This document shows positions 15,247 through 24,524 of a DNA stretch of 64,000 nt, one piece after another; the stretch's first letter is position 1, and each line of letters opens with the position of its first letter. This stretch comes from Prevotella sp. UBA2742 (lineage in GTDB: Bacteria; Bacteroidota; Bacteroidia; Bacteroidales; Bacteroidaceae), in NCBI GenBank assembly GCA_002353485.1, contig DEJS01000018.1, positions 1 to 64,000 of the forward strand. The letters are read 5' to 3'. The notes beneath the pieces are model-generated. The model worked only from the letters and a program-made list of their open reading frames with translations, did no database searches and was not told the origin of the DNA. The position numbers were made by a program, and so were the translations under genes.

Positions 15247-18200
15247 ACTGCTTATCATACTGCTGGCCCTGTTTCCCGTGATGGGTATGGCCAAGAAAAA
15301 AGAGGTAAAGCCAGACGTAAGCCTGTCGTGGCTACGTGTGGAGAACCTGGAAAAGCCGCAGGCTATTGATACGGCAGAGCCCCGTTTCTCGTGGATTATC
15401 CTGTCTGACAAGCGGGACGTGCGCCAGACGGCCTACCAGATTATTGTATCTACCGACCAGGGGGAGGTATGGAACTCTGGCAGGGTGGAGAGTGACCAGC
15501 AGCTGTGGGTGCGCTACAAAGGGAAGCCCCTGAAGAGTGCCATGCAGTGTACTTGGAAGGTCAAGGTATGGACTACGGCTGGCGAGAGTGAGTGGAGCGC
15601 GGAAGAATGCTTTGGCATCGGACTGCTGAAGGAGAGCCATTGGACAGGGCGCTGGATTGGTCTGGACAGGCTGATGCCTGGCGAGGAGCGTGGCCTGCAC
15701 TCGCGCCTGGCAGCCCGCTATGTGAGGAAGGAGTTTGAACTGGAGAAGCCTGTAAGGCGTGCCATTGCCTATGTGGCGGGCATAGGGTTGCACGAGCTGC
15801 ACGTCAACGGAGTGGTGTTCAATCGTGAGGTGCTGATGCCCATGCCCACCGATTACCGCAGGACGGTGCTCTATAACACCTATGATGTGACCAGTGCCTT
15901 GAAGGAGAAGAATGCCATTGGCCTGATATTAGGCAACGGCCGTTTGTTTCCCATGCGGCAGAACAAGCACTACAAGGCCGTGACCTTCGGGTACCCCAAG
16001 TGTCGCATCAACCTCCTCATTGAGTTTACCGATGGTACTACCAGGCGGATATCTACCGACGAGAAATGGAAGATTACTGCTGACGGACCTATCCGCAGCA
16101 ATAACGAATACGACGGTGAGGTGTATGACGCCCGCAAGCAGCTGACGGGATGGGACGTGGCAGGCTACGATGACAAAGCGTGGCTGAATGCCGAACGCTC
16201 GGAGATTCCTCTCGGTACGCTGCGCGCCCAGATGGCACCGGGTATGGTGATGGCACCACTGACGCCAGAGCCTGATGTGGTCAATACTAAGTCGGCTGCC
16301 GTGAAGGGTACTGTCTATGATTTCCATCAGAACATAGCAGGCTGGATAGCCTTCGTCCCGACAGGACGTGAGGGCGACACCATCCGTGTGAAATATGCCG
16401 AGAAGCTGAACCCCGACGGCACGCTTTATCTCGACAATCTGCGCGATGCCCGTTCGGAGGATATCTATATCTGCGGCCCAACCGTCAACCGTCACCTGTC
16501 AACTCTCAACTCTGAAGAGTGGCATGCCATCTTCAGCTATCACGGTTTCCGCTACGCACAGATTACAGGACCCGCGAAAGGAGTCCATGCCTATACCGTC
16601 AGCGACGACATGCAGCAGTTGGGGCATTTTGAATGTTCTGATGCTATGCTGAACAAGGTCATGCACAATGCCTGGTGGGGCATCTATGCCAACTATAAGG
16701 GGATGCCCGTCGACTGTCCGCAACGCAACGAGCGGCAGCCTTGGCTGGGCGATCGGACCATGGGAAGCCTGGGTGAGAGCTATATGTTCAACAACGAGCG
16801 TCTCTACACCAAGTGGATGCGTGACATCTGTGAGTCACAGCGCGAGGATGGTGTCTTCAGCGATGTGGCTCCGGCTTTCTGGAACTACTACAACGACGAT
16901 GTGACGTGGCCTGCCGCGCTGCCCTTTGGTTGCGACATGCTCTATAGCCAATACGGCAACCGCGAGGCCATCGACAAGAGCTATCCCAGCATCAAGCGGT
17001 GGCTCCTGCACCTGATGGAAGAATATATGGAGGACGGCATCATCACTAAAGACACTTATGGCGACTGGTGCGTACCGCCCGAGAGTCTGGAGATAATTCA
17101 CTCGCAGGACCCGGCCCGCAAGACGGACGGCAGTCTGATTTCTACCGCTTACTTCATCCGTGTGCTGCAGCTGCTGTGCTCATGGGGATGCGAGACTGAC
17201 TACTGGAAGCCTGTCTACGAACAGATGGTAAAGGACTTCAACCGCCATTTCCTCACTGTGAAGAAGGGTACCTCGCCACGGCCAGGTCATGTGCTGTATC
17301 CCGACAGCGTGTTCTACGGCAATAACACTGCCACGGCCAACCTTCTGGCACTCGCTTTCGGCATCGTGCCCGACGACTGCCGCGAGGAGGTGGCGAAGAA
17401 TGTGGTGGAGAACATCATCGTCAAGAACAACGCCCATGTGCCCTGCGGCGTCATCGGCATCTCATGGCTGCTGCGCGGCCTCAGCGACAACGGCTTCAGC
17501 GACGTCGCCTACATGATAGCCACGCAGAAGAGCTATCCCTCGTGGGGCTATATGGCTGAGAACGGGGCTACCACCATCTGGGAACTGTGGAACGGCGACA
17601 AGGCCAGCCCTCGCATGAACAGCGGCAACCACGTCATGCTGCTGGGCGACCTCGTCACCTGGTGCTACCAATACCTTGGCGGCATACGCACTGAGAAGGA
17701 TGACATCAGTCATTCCAGAGGATATAAACACTTCGTCTTGAAGCCTGACTTTTGTATACCTGACTGTTTCTGGGCCAACGCCAGCTACGTCTCGCCTTAC
17801 GGCACTATTGAAAGTAAGTGGAAAAAGACATTACAGCATGTAGAGTGGGACGTACGTATTCCCTGTAATACTACGGCAGAAGTATGCCTGCCCAACGGAA
17901 AGGTGGAAACACTGGGGTCTGGCAGCTACCACTTCAGCGTGGATATTCCCACTACCCATGCCGCCATCGTGAAGGATGAGTTCCTCTACGAGCAAGCCTC
18001 CTTCCCCCAGTGCCACTCGGCCAGCATCGTGGAGACCCGAAAGGGCGACCTCGTGGCCACCTACTTCGGCGGTAAGCACGAGCGCAACCCCGACGTATGC
18101 ATCTGGGTGAGCATCAAGAAGAAAGGGAGCAACGAGTGGAGTGCCCCCATCCTGGCTGCCGACGGCGTCTTTGAGCTTGGTACAGCCCATGCTGACATTG

Positions 18201-19156
18201 CAGGCATCACCGCCGAGAGTACCCCTGCCACAGACGGTCCTGTATGCCGAGGCTCAGCCTCGGCCAAACAACGCCGCAAGGCCTGTTGGAACCCGGTTGT
18301 CACGGAAATGCCCGACGGCGAGCTGTGGCTGTTCTTCAAGATAGGCCTGAAGGTCAGTGACTGGACAGGATGGCTCTGCAAATCGAAGGACGGTGGCAAG
18401 ACGTGGAGCGACAAGGAACCGCTGCCACAGGGCTTCCTCGGTCCCATTAAGAACAAGCCCGAGCTCATCAACGGCCGCCTGCTGTGTCCCTCATCGACTG
18501 AAGACAACGGCTGGAAGTTCCACATGGAGATATACGACCTGCAGACCAAGCAATGGCGCTACGTAGGCCCTGTTGACGCCGAGCTGGCCATGCGCACCGA
18601 AGACATGGTCAAGGCACCCGGCGCCTCTCCGTCGGGTAGCAAGGAGGACATGGAGGCTCCCGATGCCGGCGGACAAGCAGCCGCCAACGGTATGCACCCC
18701 ATAGACTGCATACAGCCCAGCATTCTGAAGCTGAAGGACGGCCGCCTGCAGGTGCTGATGCGCACTCGCAACGGACGGATAGGCACCTCGTTCTCGTCAG
18801 ACAACGGCGACAGCTGGACGAAGGTCACCCTGCTCGACGTGCCCAACAACCAGAGTGGCACCGATGCCGTGACGCTGAAGGACGGTCGCCACGTGCTTAT
18901 CTACAACGACTTCGAGACGCTGCCCGGCACGAAGAAAGGCGTGCGCACGCCGCTTTCCATTGCCATCAGCGACGACGGCACCCACTGGCGTCACGCCCTG
19001 ACGCTCGAAGACTCGCCCATCAGCCAGTATTCGTACCCCAGCATCATACAGGGCCGCGACGGCATGCTGCATGCTGTCTATACGTGGCGCCGGCTGCGTG
19101 TGGCCTACAAGCAGATAGACCCGGCAAGGCTCTCTGCCTCTGAGCCTTTGTGGTGA
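15239..19156 (+). CDS. GH78 alpha-L-rhamnosidase fused to a sialidase-like BNR propeller
   Basis: A 1305-residue exported protein. After a signal peptide, residues 25-430 carry the GH78 N-terminal sandwich domains. Residues 430-800 form the alpha/alpha barrel with the rhamnosidase signature VDCPQRNERQPWLGD near 490, and the GH78 C-terminal sandwich ends near 900. Residues 905-1305 are a separate propeller of the BNR/exo-sialidase-like family, with Asp-box-type motifs near 1048 (SKDGGKTW), 1186 (SSDNGDSW) and 1243 (SDDGTHW). Ordinary GH78 enzymes end near 900. It overlaps the GH140-like gene by eight bases. Two repeat-derived tracts (16484-16511, 18246-18264) lie inside. The first module is sure; the glycan cleaved by the second is not known. 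Confidence 0.9.
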   Translation: MNRLLIILLALFPVMGMAKKKEVKPDVSLSWLRVENLEKPQAIDTAEPRFSWIILSDKRDVRQTAYQIIVSTDQGEVWNSGRVESDQQLWVRYKGKPLKSAMQCTWKVKVWTTAGESEWSAEECFGIGLLKESHWTGRWIGLDRLMPGEERGLHSRLAARYVRKEFELEKPVRRAIAYVAGIGLHELHVNGVVFNREVLMPMPTDYRRTVLYNTYDVTSALKEKNAIGLILGNGRLFPMRQNKHYKAVTFGYPKCRINLLIEFTDGTTRRISTDEKWKITADGPIRSNNEYDGEVYDARKQLTGWDVAGYDDKAWLNAERSEIPLGTLRAQMAPGMVMAPLTPEPDVVNTKSAAVKGTVYDFHQNIAGWIAFVPTGREGDTIRVKYAEKLNPDGTLYLDNLRDARSEDIYICGPTVNRHLSTLNSEEWHAIFSYHGFRYAQITGPAKGVHAYTVSDDMQQLGHFECSDAMLNKVMHNAWWGIYANYKGMPVDCPQRNERQPWLGDRTMGSLGESYMFNNERLYTKWMRDICESQREDGVFSDVAPAFWNYYNDDVTWPAALPFGCDMLYSQYGNREAIDKSYPSIKRWLLHLMEEYMEDGIITKDTYGDWCVPPESLEIIHSQDPARKTDGSLISTAYFIRVLQLLCSWGCETDYWKPVYEQMVKDFNRHFLTVKKGTSPRPGHVLYPDSVFYGNNTATANLLALAFGIVPDDCREEVAKNVVENIIVKNNAHVPCGVIGISWLLRGLSDNGFSDVAYMIATQKSYPSWGYMAENGATTIWELWNGDKASPRMNSGNHVMLLGDLVTWCYQYLGGIRTEKDDISHSRGYKHFVLKPDFCIPDCFWANASYVSPYGTIESKWKKTLQHVEWDVRIPCNTTAEVCLPNGKVETLGSGSYHFSVDIPTTHAAIVKDEFLYEQASFPQCHSASIVETRKGDLVATYFGGKHERNPDVCIWVSIKKKGSNEWSAPILAADGVFELGTAHADIAGITAESTPATDGPVCRGSASAKQRRKACWNPVVTEMPDGELWLFFKIGLKVSDWTGWLCKSKDGGKTWSDKEPLPQGFLGPIKNKPELINGRLLCPSSTEDNGWKFHMEIYDLQTKQWRYVGPVDAELAMRTEDMVKAPGASPSGSKEDMEAPDAGGQAAANGMHPIDCIQPSILKLKDGRLQVLMRTRNGRIGTSFSSDNGDSWTKVTLLDVPNNQSGTDAVTLKDGRHVLIYNDFETLPGTKKGVRTPLSIAISDDGTHWRHALTLEDSPISQYSYPSIIQGRDGMLHAVYTWRRLRVAYKQIDPARLSASEPLW
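16484..16511 (+). repeat. Four heptamers (GTCAACY-like) inside the GH78 module
   Basis: Units at 16484-16490, 16491-16497, 16498-16504 and 16505-16511 encode a short Asn/Arg/Leu/Ser segment between two conserved strands. They resemble the heptamer tracts found between genes in this window. Confidence 0.65.
18246..18264. repeat. Perfect GCCGAGGC palindrome inside the sialidase-like module
   Basis: An eight-base stem with a three-base loop (TCA). It encodes a Cys/Arg/Gly/Ser/Ala stretch that interrupts an otherwise alignable propeller strand, consistent with an in-frame palindromic insertion. Confidence 0.55.
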
Positions 19157-19213
19157 GAAAGGCATATAGGATATTTTGATTAGTTACTTATCACAATAGT
19201 AATCTACACGACA

Positions 19214-20368
19214 ATGGTAAACAGATTTATTCTCAACGAAGTATCGTACTTCGGTCCTGGGGCTCGCAAAGAGCTGCCCGGAGTGGTGAAGCGTTTCGGA
19301 TTCAAGAAGGCGCTGGTAGTGACTGACAAGGGACTGATGCAGTTTGGTGTGGCTAAGATGGTGCTTGACGTGATGGACGAGGCCGGCATCAAGTATGACA
19401 TCTTTGACGACGTGAAGCCTAACCCCACGGTGTCGAACGTCAAGAACGGTATCGAGGCCTGTAAGAAGGCTGAGGCCGACTTCATCGTGGCCATCGGTGG
19501 CGGCTCGAGCATGGACACTGCCAAGGGCATTGGCATCGTGGTGAACAATCCCGAGTTCTCTGACATTGTATCGCTGGAGGGCGTGGCCGACACGAAGAAG
19601 AAGTCGCTGCCCATCATAGCACTGCCTACGACGGCAGGTACGGCCGCCGAGACCACCATTAACTACGTCATCATTGACGAGACGCGTCAGGCCAAGATGG
19701 TATGTGTGGACCCCAACGACATTCCCTGTGTGGCCATTATTGACGCCGAGCTGATGTACTCGCTGCCCAAGGGACTGACTGCTGCCACGGGTATGGACGC
19801 CATGACGCATGCCATTGAGGGACTGATTACGAAGGCTGCCTGGGAGCTGTCTGACATGTTCGAGGTGAAGGCCATCGAGATGATACACAAGTATCTGCCT
19901 ATCGCTGTCAGCGAGCCTACTAACCCCGTGGGCCGTGACGGTATGGCTGTGGCCCAGTATGTGGCAGGCATGGCTTTCTCGAACGTGGGATTAGGTGTTG
20001 ACCATGGCATGGCTCACCCGCTGAGTGCACTGTTCGATGTGCCCCACGGTGTGGCCTGCGCCATGCTGTTGCCTACCGTCATGCGCTTCAACATGCCTGT
20101 GGCAAAGGAAAAGTATGTAGATATTGCCAAGGCCTGTGGTGTCTACGAGGCTGGCATGACCACCGACCAGGCTGCCGAGGCTGCATGCAAGGCCATTGAA
20201 GACCTGAGTGCACTGGTAGGCACCAACAAGCGTCTGACCGACCTGGGTATCAAGGAGTCGGACATTGAGGCACTGGCTGAGCAGGCTTTCAACGATGTCT
20301 GCACACCGGGCAATCCGCGCCCTGTGACGAAGCAGGACATCATTGAGCTGTATCATCAGATATTGTAG
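19214..20368 (+). CDS. fucO: Lactaldehyde reductase / iron-dependent 1,2-propanediol dehydrogenase
   Basis: Group III iron-containing alcohol dehydrogenase of 384 residues, collinear with E. coli FucO from VNRFILNE to DIIELYHQIL. The nucleotide motif is AIGGGSSMDTAKGIG near 94, with the TTAGTAAE segment near 140. Metal ligands lie in the DAMTHAIEG region near 195-203 and in VDHGMAHPL near 262 and the His of VPHGVA near 276. It reduces L-lactaldehyde, made from rhamnose or fucose, to 1,2-propanediol, which recycles NADH in anaerobes. Following a rhamnosidase gene, it points to rhamnose as the sugar. A long hairpin at 20427-20461 lies downstream. Confidence 0.93.
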   Translation: MVNRFILNEVSYFGPGARKELPGVVKRFGFKKALVVTDKGLMQFGVAKMVLDVMDEAGIKYDIFDDVKPNPTVSNVKNGIEACKKAEADFIVAIGGGSSMDTAKGIGIVVNNPEFSDIVSLEGVADTKKKSLPIIALPTTAGTAAETTINYVIIDETRQAKMVCVDPNDIPCVAIIDAELMYSLPKGLTAATGMDAMTHAIEGLITKAAWELSDMFEVKAIEMIHKYLPIAVSEPTNPVGRDGMAVAQYVAGMAFSNVGLGVDHGMAHPLSALFDVPHGVACAMLLPTVMRFNMPVAKEKYVDIAKACGVYEAGMTTDQAAEAACKAIEDLSALVGTNKRLTDLGIKESDIEALAEQAFNDVCTPGNPRPVTKQDIIELYHQIL

Positions 20369-20426
20369 TCGTCGTTGTATTCCTGTCAGGATGTACGCGA
20401 CGGATATTTAGCCAATTCATTCTATT

Positions 20427-20461
20427 GCGTCGTCTCTATCCTCTATGGATGGGGGCGACGC
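20427..20461 (+). terminator. Hairpin after fucO
   Basis: A 15-base stem (20427-20441 with 20447-20461), uninterrupted if three G-U pairs are allowed, with a five-base loop. The G-U pairs form only in plus-strand RNA, which suits a transcript end for the glycan operon. Confidence 0.6.
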
Positions 20462-20520
20462 TTTGGGTGTGAAATGTATAAAAAATGTTGAAGAATGTTG
20501 GAGGTTTCAAAAAAAATGTT

Positions 20521-20528
20521 TATCTTTG
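20521..20528 (+). promoter_or_regulatory. -7 element for the first LruC gene
   Basis: TATCTTTG followed by CAGC, 39 bases before the chosen ATG. GTTG at 20497-20500 lies 20 bases upstream as a near -33 match. Confidence 0.55.
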
Positions 20529-20567
20529 CAGCATATTTCGAAATATAGTAACCTAATTGAGCTCAAA

Positions 20568-22928
20568 ATGATGAAGAAGAAGTATTTGATGAACGGCATG
20601 GCCTTGCTGGCCCTTGGCCTCACTATGGGCAGCTGTTCGAAGGAAACAGGCTTTACGGAAAAGGACGCCGTGAGCCATGCAGAAAAAGAGTTGGGCGTCA
20701 CCATCAACTCTAACACCGATTGGAAAATGACAACGGAAGGTACCGCTAAAGTGACGGTAAACAAGGACTATGGCGAGACCTACACTGTGAAGATTTACGC
20801 TAACAACCCATGGATTGACGGCATAGGCTATACGCTGGCTAAGGGTGATATTCTGAGTGGTCAGACTTTTACAGCCAGCTTTGACTATCCTTCCGCAATG
20901 CAGAGTCTTTTTGTTGGTGTTACAGACAAGAATGGCTTTACCTCTTATGCGCAGGCTGCCATGGTGGATGGTCAGCTGAACATAACCTTTGGTGAAGAGA
21001 CCACGACTCGTGCTGCCCGTCGTAGTCAGACCAGTCCAGAATGCCCTGATATCAATGCTCCCTATGATAAAGCCTGGGTGGCCAACTATCTGACGACAGC
21101 ATCTGAGCCCACGGCAGACAATACAACGGACAACTACGACAACACAACATACGCAATCAACTATGGTGAAGGTGGTCCTAACTCTATTGACTGGAATGAT
21201 CCCGCTCAAGTGGCTGAACGTAATGCCTTCTTTGCGATGAGCTGGGATAATCAGGTAGCATGGGCTTTGGCCAATCGTCCCAATTGGCTTACCTACAATG
21301 CTGACGCAACCTATGTTACCAACTTCAAGATTACTGGTACTTATTCTGGACAGATAGGAGTGGCAGCTTCTGAGGGTTCTTCTTCTCCTGGTTCTGAGCG
21401 CACCATTGTCGTGACTGGTACTTGGTACATTACAGAGGATCAGAAAATAGGAAGTCTTGGAAGGATTATTGTTGCTAATGGTGGTACAGTGAATGTCGCG
21501 TCGGGTAAGAAGCTGAACATGGTGAACCAGGCTCAGCTGGTGGTATTGTCAGGAGGTACGCTGACAGGTCAAGGCAGCATTGAAATCAATAATGGTACTG
21601 CTGATGGCAAGGAGGCTTATAACGGTGGTACTATTGATATAGCTACGTTCAACAATAACTTCGGTAAGTTCTATAACTATGGCCAGTTTCGTGTCAACGA
21701 GTATGAGGCCGGTGCTACAGAGAGCAACTTCTATAATCATGGCATAGTGGCTATCGACCATACTGGTACTACTCCCAATGCTCGTGTGTTCAATGCCTGC
21801 CAGTTCTATGTTGAGAAAGATGCACGCCTGCGTAACTACGAGGGTGTGAGTGGCTCAGCGCTGATTGTCGATGGACAGTTTATGCCTTTTGGCAGTGCGG
21901 ATGGTACGAGCGTTCCCAGCCATGTAGCTCTTGCAGCAGGAGCATTGGTAGAGTGTGGCTCCTTGTATAATGGCTCCAGCTGGTCAGGTCCTACGTCCGG
22001 TGGTTATGCTGTGCTGAATATAGTCAACCAGATTGACTACTTGAACTGGGTACAGGATTCTCCCCAAACAGCAGGCTATTTTGAGAACAACATCTATGTG
22101 GCTTGCGGTAATTGGCAGAACGATCCAGCTGGTCAGGGAAAACATCTGGATGTTGATGATGGCACGGTAGAGGGACATAAAAATTATATTGAGTCTCGTG
22201 CAGAGTATAAGTTCTGGTCATGCGCAGCCAACTGTCGCGGTAACAAGGGCGTTACGAAGATTGTGCCTAATGCAAGTGGTAATAACATCATCTATGCAAG
22301 CAGCGGTTTCGTGAAGGGTGAGAGTGGCTGTACGCCTGGCTTCAAGGGAGATGGCGACCCGCAGGAGGAGACGACACAGATTTACAGCTATGCCTTCGAG
22401 GACTCGTATAATGCCGACTACGACATGAACGACGTGGTGGTGAAGGTGCAGGAGGATCCTGAAGATGCCACTAAGTTGGTCTTCTACCTGATGTGTACGG
22501 GTGCTTCGTACGACTTGTATGTAAACCTGACCGTTGATGGTGTGACCTATAATTTGTTCAACGGTGCTGAGGTACATGCCGCCATGGGTGGCACTGCCCA
22601 CATGTTCATCAATACGGGTACGCCTGACGGCAAGAAGTTCGACCAGAGCCAGCCAGCAGCCTACTTCTCGATACCCAAGCCTGCAGGCATTGGCAACAAC
22701 CTGGCTACGCTGGACGTCTGGATTCAGTCGCCTCAGGGTGACATCCATGTCGCCACGCCAGGACAGGATCCTCATGGAGTAGTGATACCCTCTAACTGGA
22801 TGTGGCCGAAGGAGTATCAGTCAATCAAGTTGGCTTATCCTGACTTCGTGGGATTTGCTGATGACAGCACGCATAGCAGCAATCTGGATTGGTACAAGTA
22901 TCCCGATACGAGGTTGATATATCAGTAA
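20568..22928 (+). CDS. LruC domain-containing surface lipoprotein, large
   Basis: A 786-residue lipoprotein with signal and lipobox LGLTMGSC near residue 20. Residues 30-150 match the N-terminal region of LruC proteins. Residues 185-600 form an Asn/Gly/Thr-rich, probably beta-helical region closely related to the protein at 24525-26567. The C-terminal LruC/DUF4842 domain begins near 630 with YAFEDSYNADYDMNDVVV. The ATG pair at 20568/20571 is chosen because a -7 box lies just upstream and the signal peptide starts there; a start at 20445 would precede the promoter. The function is unknown; such proteins are usually cell-surface and may bind matrix or glycan. Confidence 0.85.
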   Translation: MMKKKYLMNGMALLALGLTMGSCSKETGFTEKDAVSHAEKELGVTINSNTDWKMTTEGTAKVTVNKDYGETYTVKIYANNPWIDGIGYTLAKGDILSGQTFTASFDYPSAMQSLFVGVTDKNGFTSYAQAAMVDGQLNITFGEETTTRAARRSQTSPECPDINAPYDKAWVANYLTTASEPTADNTTDNYDNTTYAINYGEGGPNSIDWNDPAQVAERNAFFAMSWDNQVAWALANRPNWLTYNADATYVTNFKITGTYSGQIGVAASEGSSSPGSERTIVVTGTWYITEDQKIGSLGRIIVANGGTVNVASGKKLNMVNQAQLVVLSGGTLTGQGSIEINNGTADGKEAYNGGTIDIATFNNNFGKFYNYGQFRVNEYEAGATESNFYNHGIVAIDHTGTTPNARVFNACQFYVEKDARLRNYEGVSGSALIVDGQFMPFGSADGTSVPSHVALAAGALVECGSLYNGSSWSGPTSGGYAVLNIVNQIDYLNWVQDSPQTAGYFENNIYVACGNWQNDPAGQGKHLDVDDGTVEGHKNYIESRAEYKFWSCAANCRGNKGVTKIVPNASGNNIIYASSGFVKGESGCTPGFKGDGDPQEETTQIYSYAFEDSYNADYDMNDVVVKVQEDPEDATKLVFYLMCTGASYDLYVNLTVDGVTYNLFNGAEVHAAMGGTAHMFINTGTPDGKKFDQSQPAAYFSIPKPAGIGNNLATLDVWIQSPQGDIHVATPGQDPHGVVIPSNWMWPKEYQSIKLAYPDFVGFADDSTHSSNLDWYKYPDTRLIYQ

Positions 22929-22959
22929 ACTAAGTACATTCAAATACTTCTATAAAACC

Positions 22960-22994
22960 GAGAGGGATGTCTGCGCGATGCAGACATCCCTCTC
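22960..22994. terminator. Strong bidirectional hairpin between convergent LruC genes
   Basis: A perfect 15-base stem (22960-22974 with 22980-22994) with loop GCGAT, lying between two convergent genes. The same GC-GCGAT-GC loop design occurs in the terminator at 26608. Confidence 0.8.
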
Positions 22995-23012
22995 ACGTCA
23001 TACGGAAGTTGA

Positions 23013-23039
23013 ATTAGTTAAATTCGTGTAATTAGTGGT
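23013..23039 (+). repeat. Nine-base repeat tract (AATTAGTT / AATTCGTG type)
   Basis: Three roughly nine-base units ending about 14 bases before the minus-strand LruC stop codon. It looks like a dispersed AT-rich simple repeat; no function is visible. Confidence 0.4.
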
Positions 23040-23053
23040 TTTAAAAAGTATCA

Positions 23054-24328
23054 CTAGTACAACAGCTGAGGACGGGTGGGGGTGAGGTACCAGTCGCGAC
23101 TGATGAGGTGGTTGCCCATCCAGGTGGCGAAGCCGTCGTAGGGTCCGAAGGCCGAGCCTGTCAGCGTGCTGAAGGTGCTCAGCGGCATGTTCTCGATAGG
23201 GTAGCGGAAGTCGCCCTTGGGAATTACCACTGCCCAGCTGATGTGGTTGTCGTAAGCCTTCAGGTTGGTGTCGAGGTTCGAGATGCACAGGTCGAACTTA
23301 TGGGCGTAGGTATGTACCTCGAAGTGCCCGATGTTGTACTGATGAATGATAAACGGGTCGATGCGGTCGAAGGTAAGGCTGTGAGCCTTGTCTGCGTCTT
23401 TGAAATAGATACGATAAGTAACGGTAAGAGGGTCGACGGTAGCGCTGTAGTTCTCTCTGTCTGTACGTGCAGTGTTATAGCGTATAATAGCTATGTCGCC
23501 AGCATAGTCCTGCTTCTTGCTGATGGCAAACTGGGCACATTCGAACAGACGTATCAGCACGTTATGCGTCTTGCCTTCCTGCCATACGTCTTTGTTTTTG
23601 ATGAAGGTGGCCGGGTCGATGGGGTAGCCGTCGTCCATGGCTTTACCGCCTACTATCTCTACCTTTTCGATGTCCTCCATGCGTATGCCGTCCAGCTGAA
23701 TGGCTCCTGCATACAGCTCGCCGGCACCTACGGCCTCGAGGGTTACCGTAAGGTCGACAACCAGCGAGTTGCCCAGCTCGGGGTTACGCTTGCTGATACG
23801 CAGCACACAGTCGTTGAAGTCGAAGTCGTCAGGCATGGGGAAGGTGGATTCGTAGAGGTAGGTGAATGTCTGGTAGTCGGGTTTATAGAATGTATCCAAC
23901 TTCTTCAGGATGGGTAATGAAAGCTCCAGCGAGATGTCTTCGAACAGGAATTCTGTATATCCCAGAGGATTGCCGTATGCGTCGTAGGCTACGGCATAGG
24001 CGCTGTTCTTGGTGATGGGCAGCGTATAGGCTAACTCTTGTGCTGAGCCGAAGACCACTGACTCGGCAATGATTTCTGCGTCTGTTGAGGTATAGGGGTT
24101 CTCTGTCAATAGCTGGACGCTGCGTATCTTCTCGGTGTCAGTCTTGATGTAGATGGAACTGCTATGCGTCAGGTTCCAGTCGTGCTGCTTGTCGACGTTG
24201 TCTATCATGAACTGTATGTCCACTTCGTCGTTGTAGATTTCCTTGTCGAACTGGTCTTTGTTACATGATGTGGTGACCATCAGCATTGCTGCTGTAGCAA
24301 AAAGTAAGGGGATGTGTCTCTGTTTCAT
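23054..24328 (-). CDS. LruC domain-containing lipoprotein, small
   Basis: A 424-residue lipoprotein with lipobox MLMVTTSC near residue 22. The N-terminal 120 residues resemble a Bacteroidota surface sandwich. The LruC domain follows, with the acidic loop FPMPDDFDFNDCVLR near 170 that replaces the usual YAFED..DYDFNDVVV motif, and the typical end near DGFATWMGNHLISRDWY. It is convergent with the large LruC gene and divergent from the third one, so all three form one locus. It has no beta-helical middle. The ligand and function are unknown. Confidence 0.82.
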   Translation of the reverse strand: MKQRHIPLLFATAAMLMVTTSCNKDQFDKEIYNDEVDIQFMIDNVDKQHDWNLTHSSSIYIKTDTEKIRSVQLLTENPYTSTDAEIIAESVVFGSAQELAYTLPITKNSAYAVAYDAYGNPLGYTEFLFEDISLELSLPILKKLDTFYKPDYQTFTYLYESTFPMPDDFDFNDCVLRISKRNPELGNSLVVDLTVTLEAVGAGELYAGAIQLDGIRMEDIEKVEIVGGKAMDDGYPIDPATFIKNKDVWQEGKTHNVLIRLFECAQFAISKKQDYAGDIAIIRYNTARTDRENYSATVDPLTVTYRIYFKDADKAHSLTFDRIDPFIIHQYNIGHFEVHTYAHKFDLCISNLDTNLKAYDNHISWAVVIPKGDFRYPIENMPLSTFSTLTGSAFGPYDGFATWMGNHLISRDWYLTPTRPQLLY

Positions 24329-24459
24329 TTGTTCAAGTCCGTTTATTCGGGCGTAAAGGTACTAATTTTTATCTACCAACGTATTGATTGGCGTTAACGT
24401 TTGCGCCATGTTTAGCATTATTTAACATTAAATAGTATAAAGGTCTTCTATAAATTATG

Positions 24460-24467
24460 TATCTTTG
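24460..24467 (+). promoter_or_regulatory. -7 element for the third LruC gene
   Basis: TATCTTTG followed by CAA, 57 bases before the ATG. A weaker TACCTTTA reads the other way at 24354-24361 for the divergent lipoprotein. Confidence 0.5.
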
Positions 24468-24524
24468 CAACCAAATAAGAGTTGAGACATTAATTGAATT
24501 ATAAACTTTAAAGACAAGAAACGT

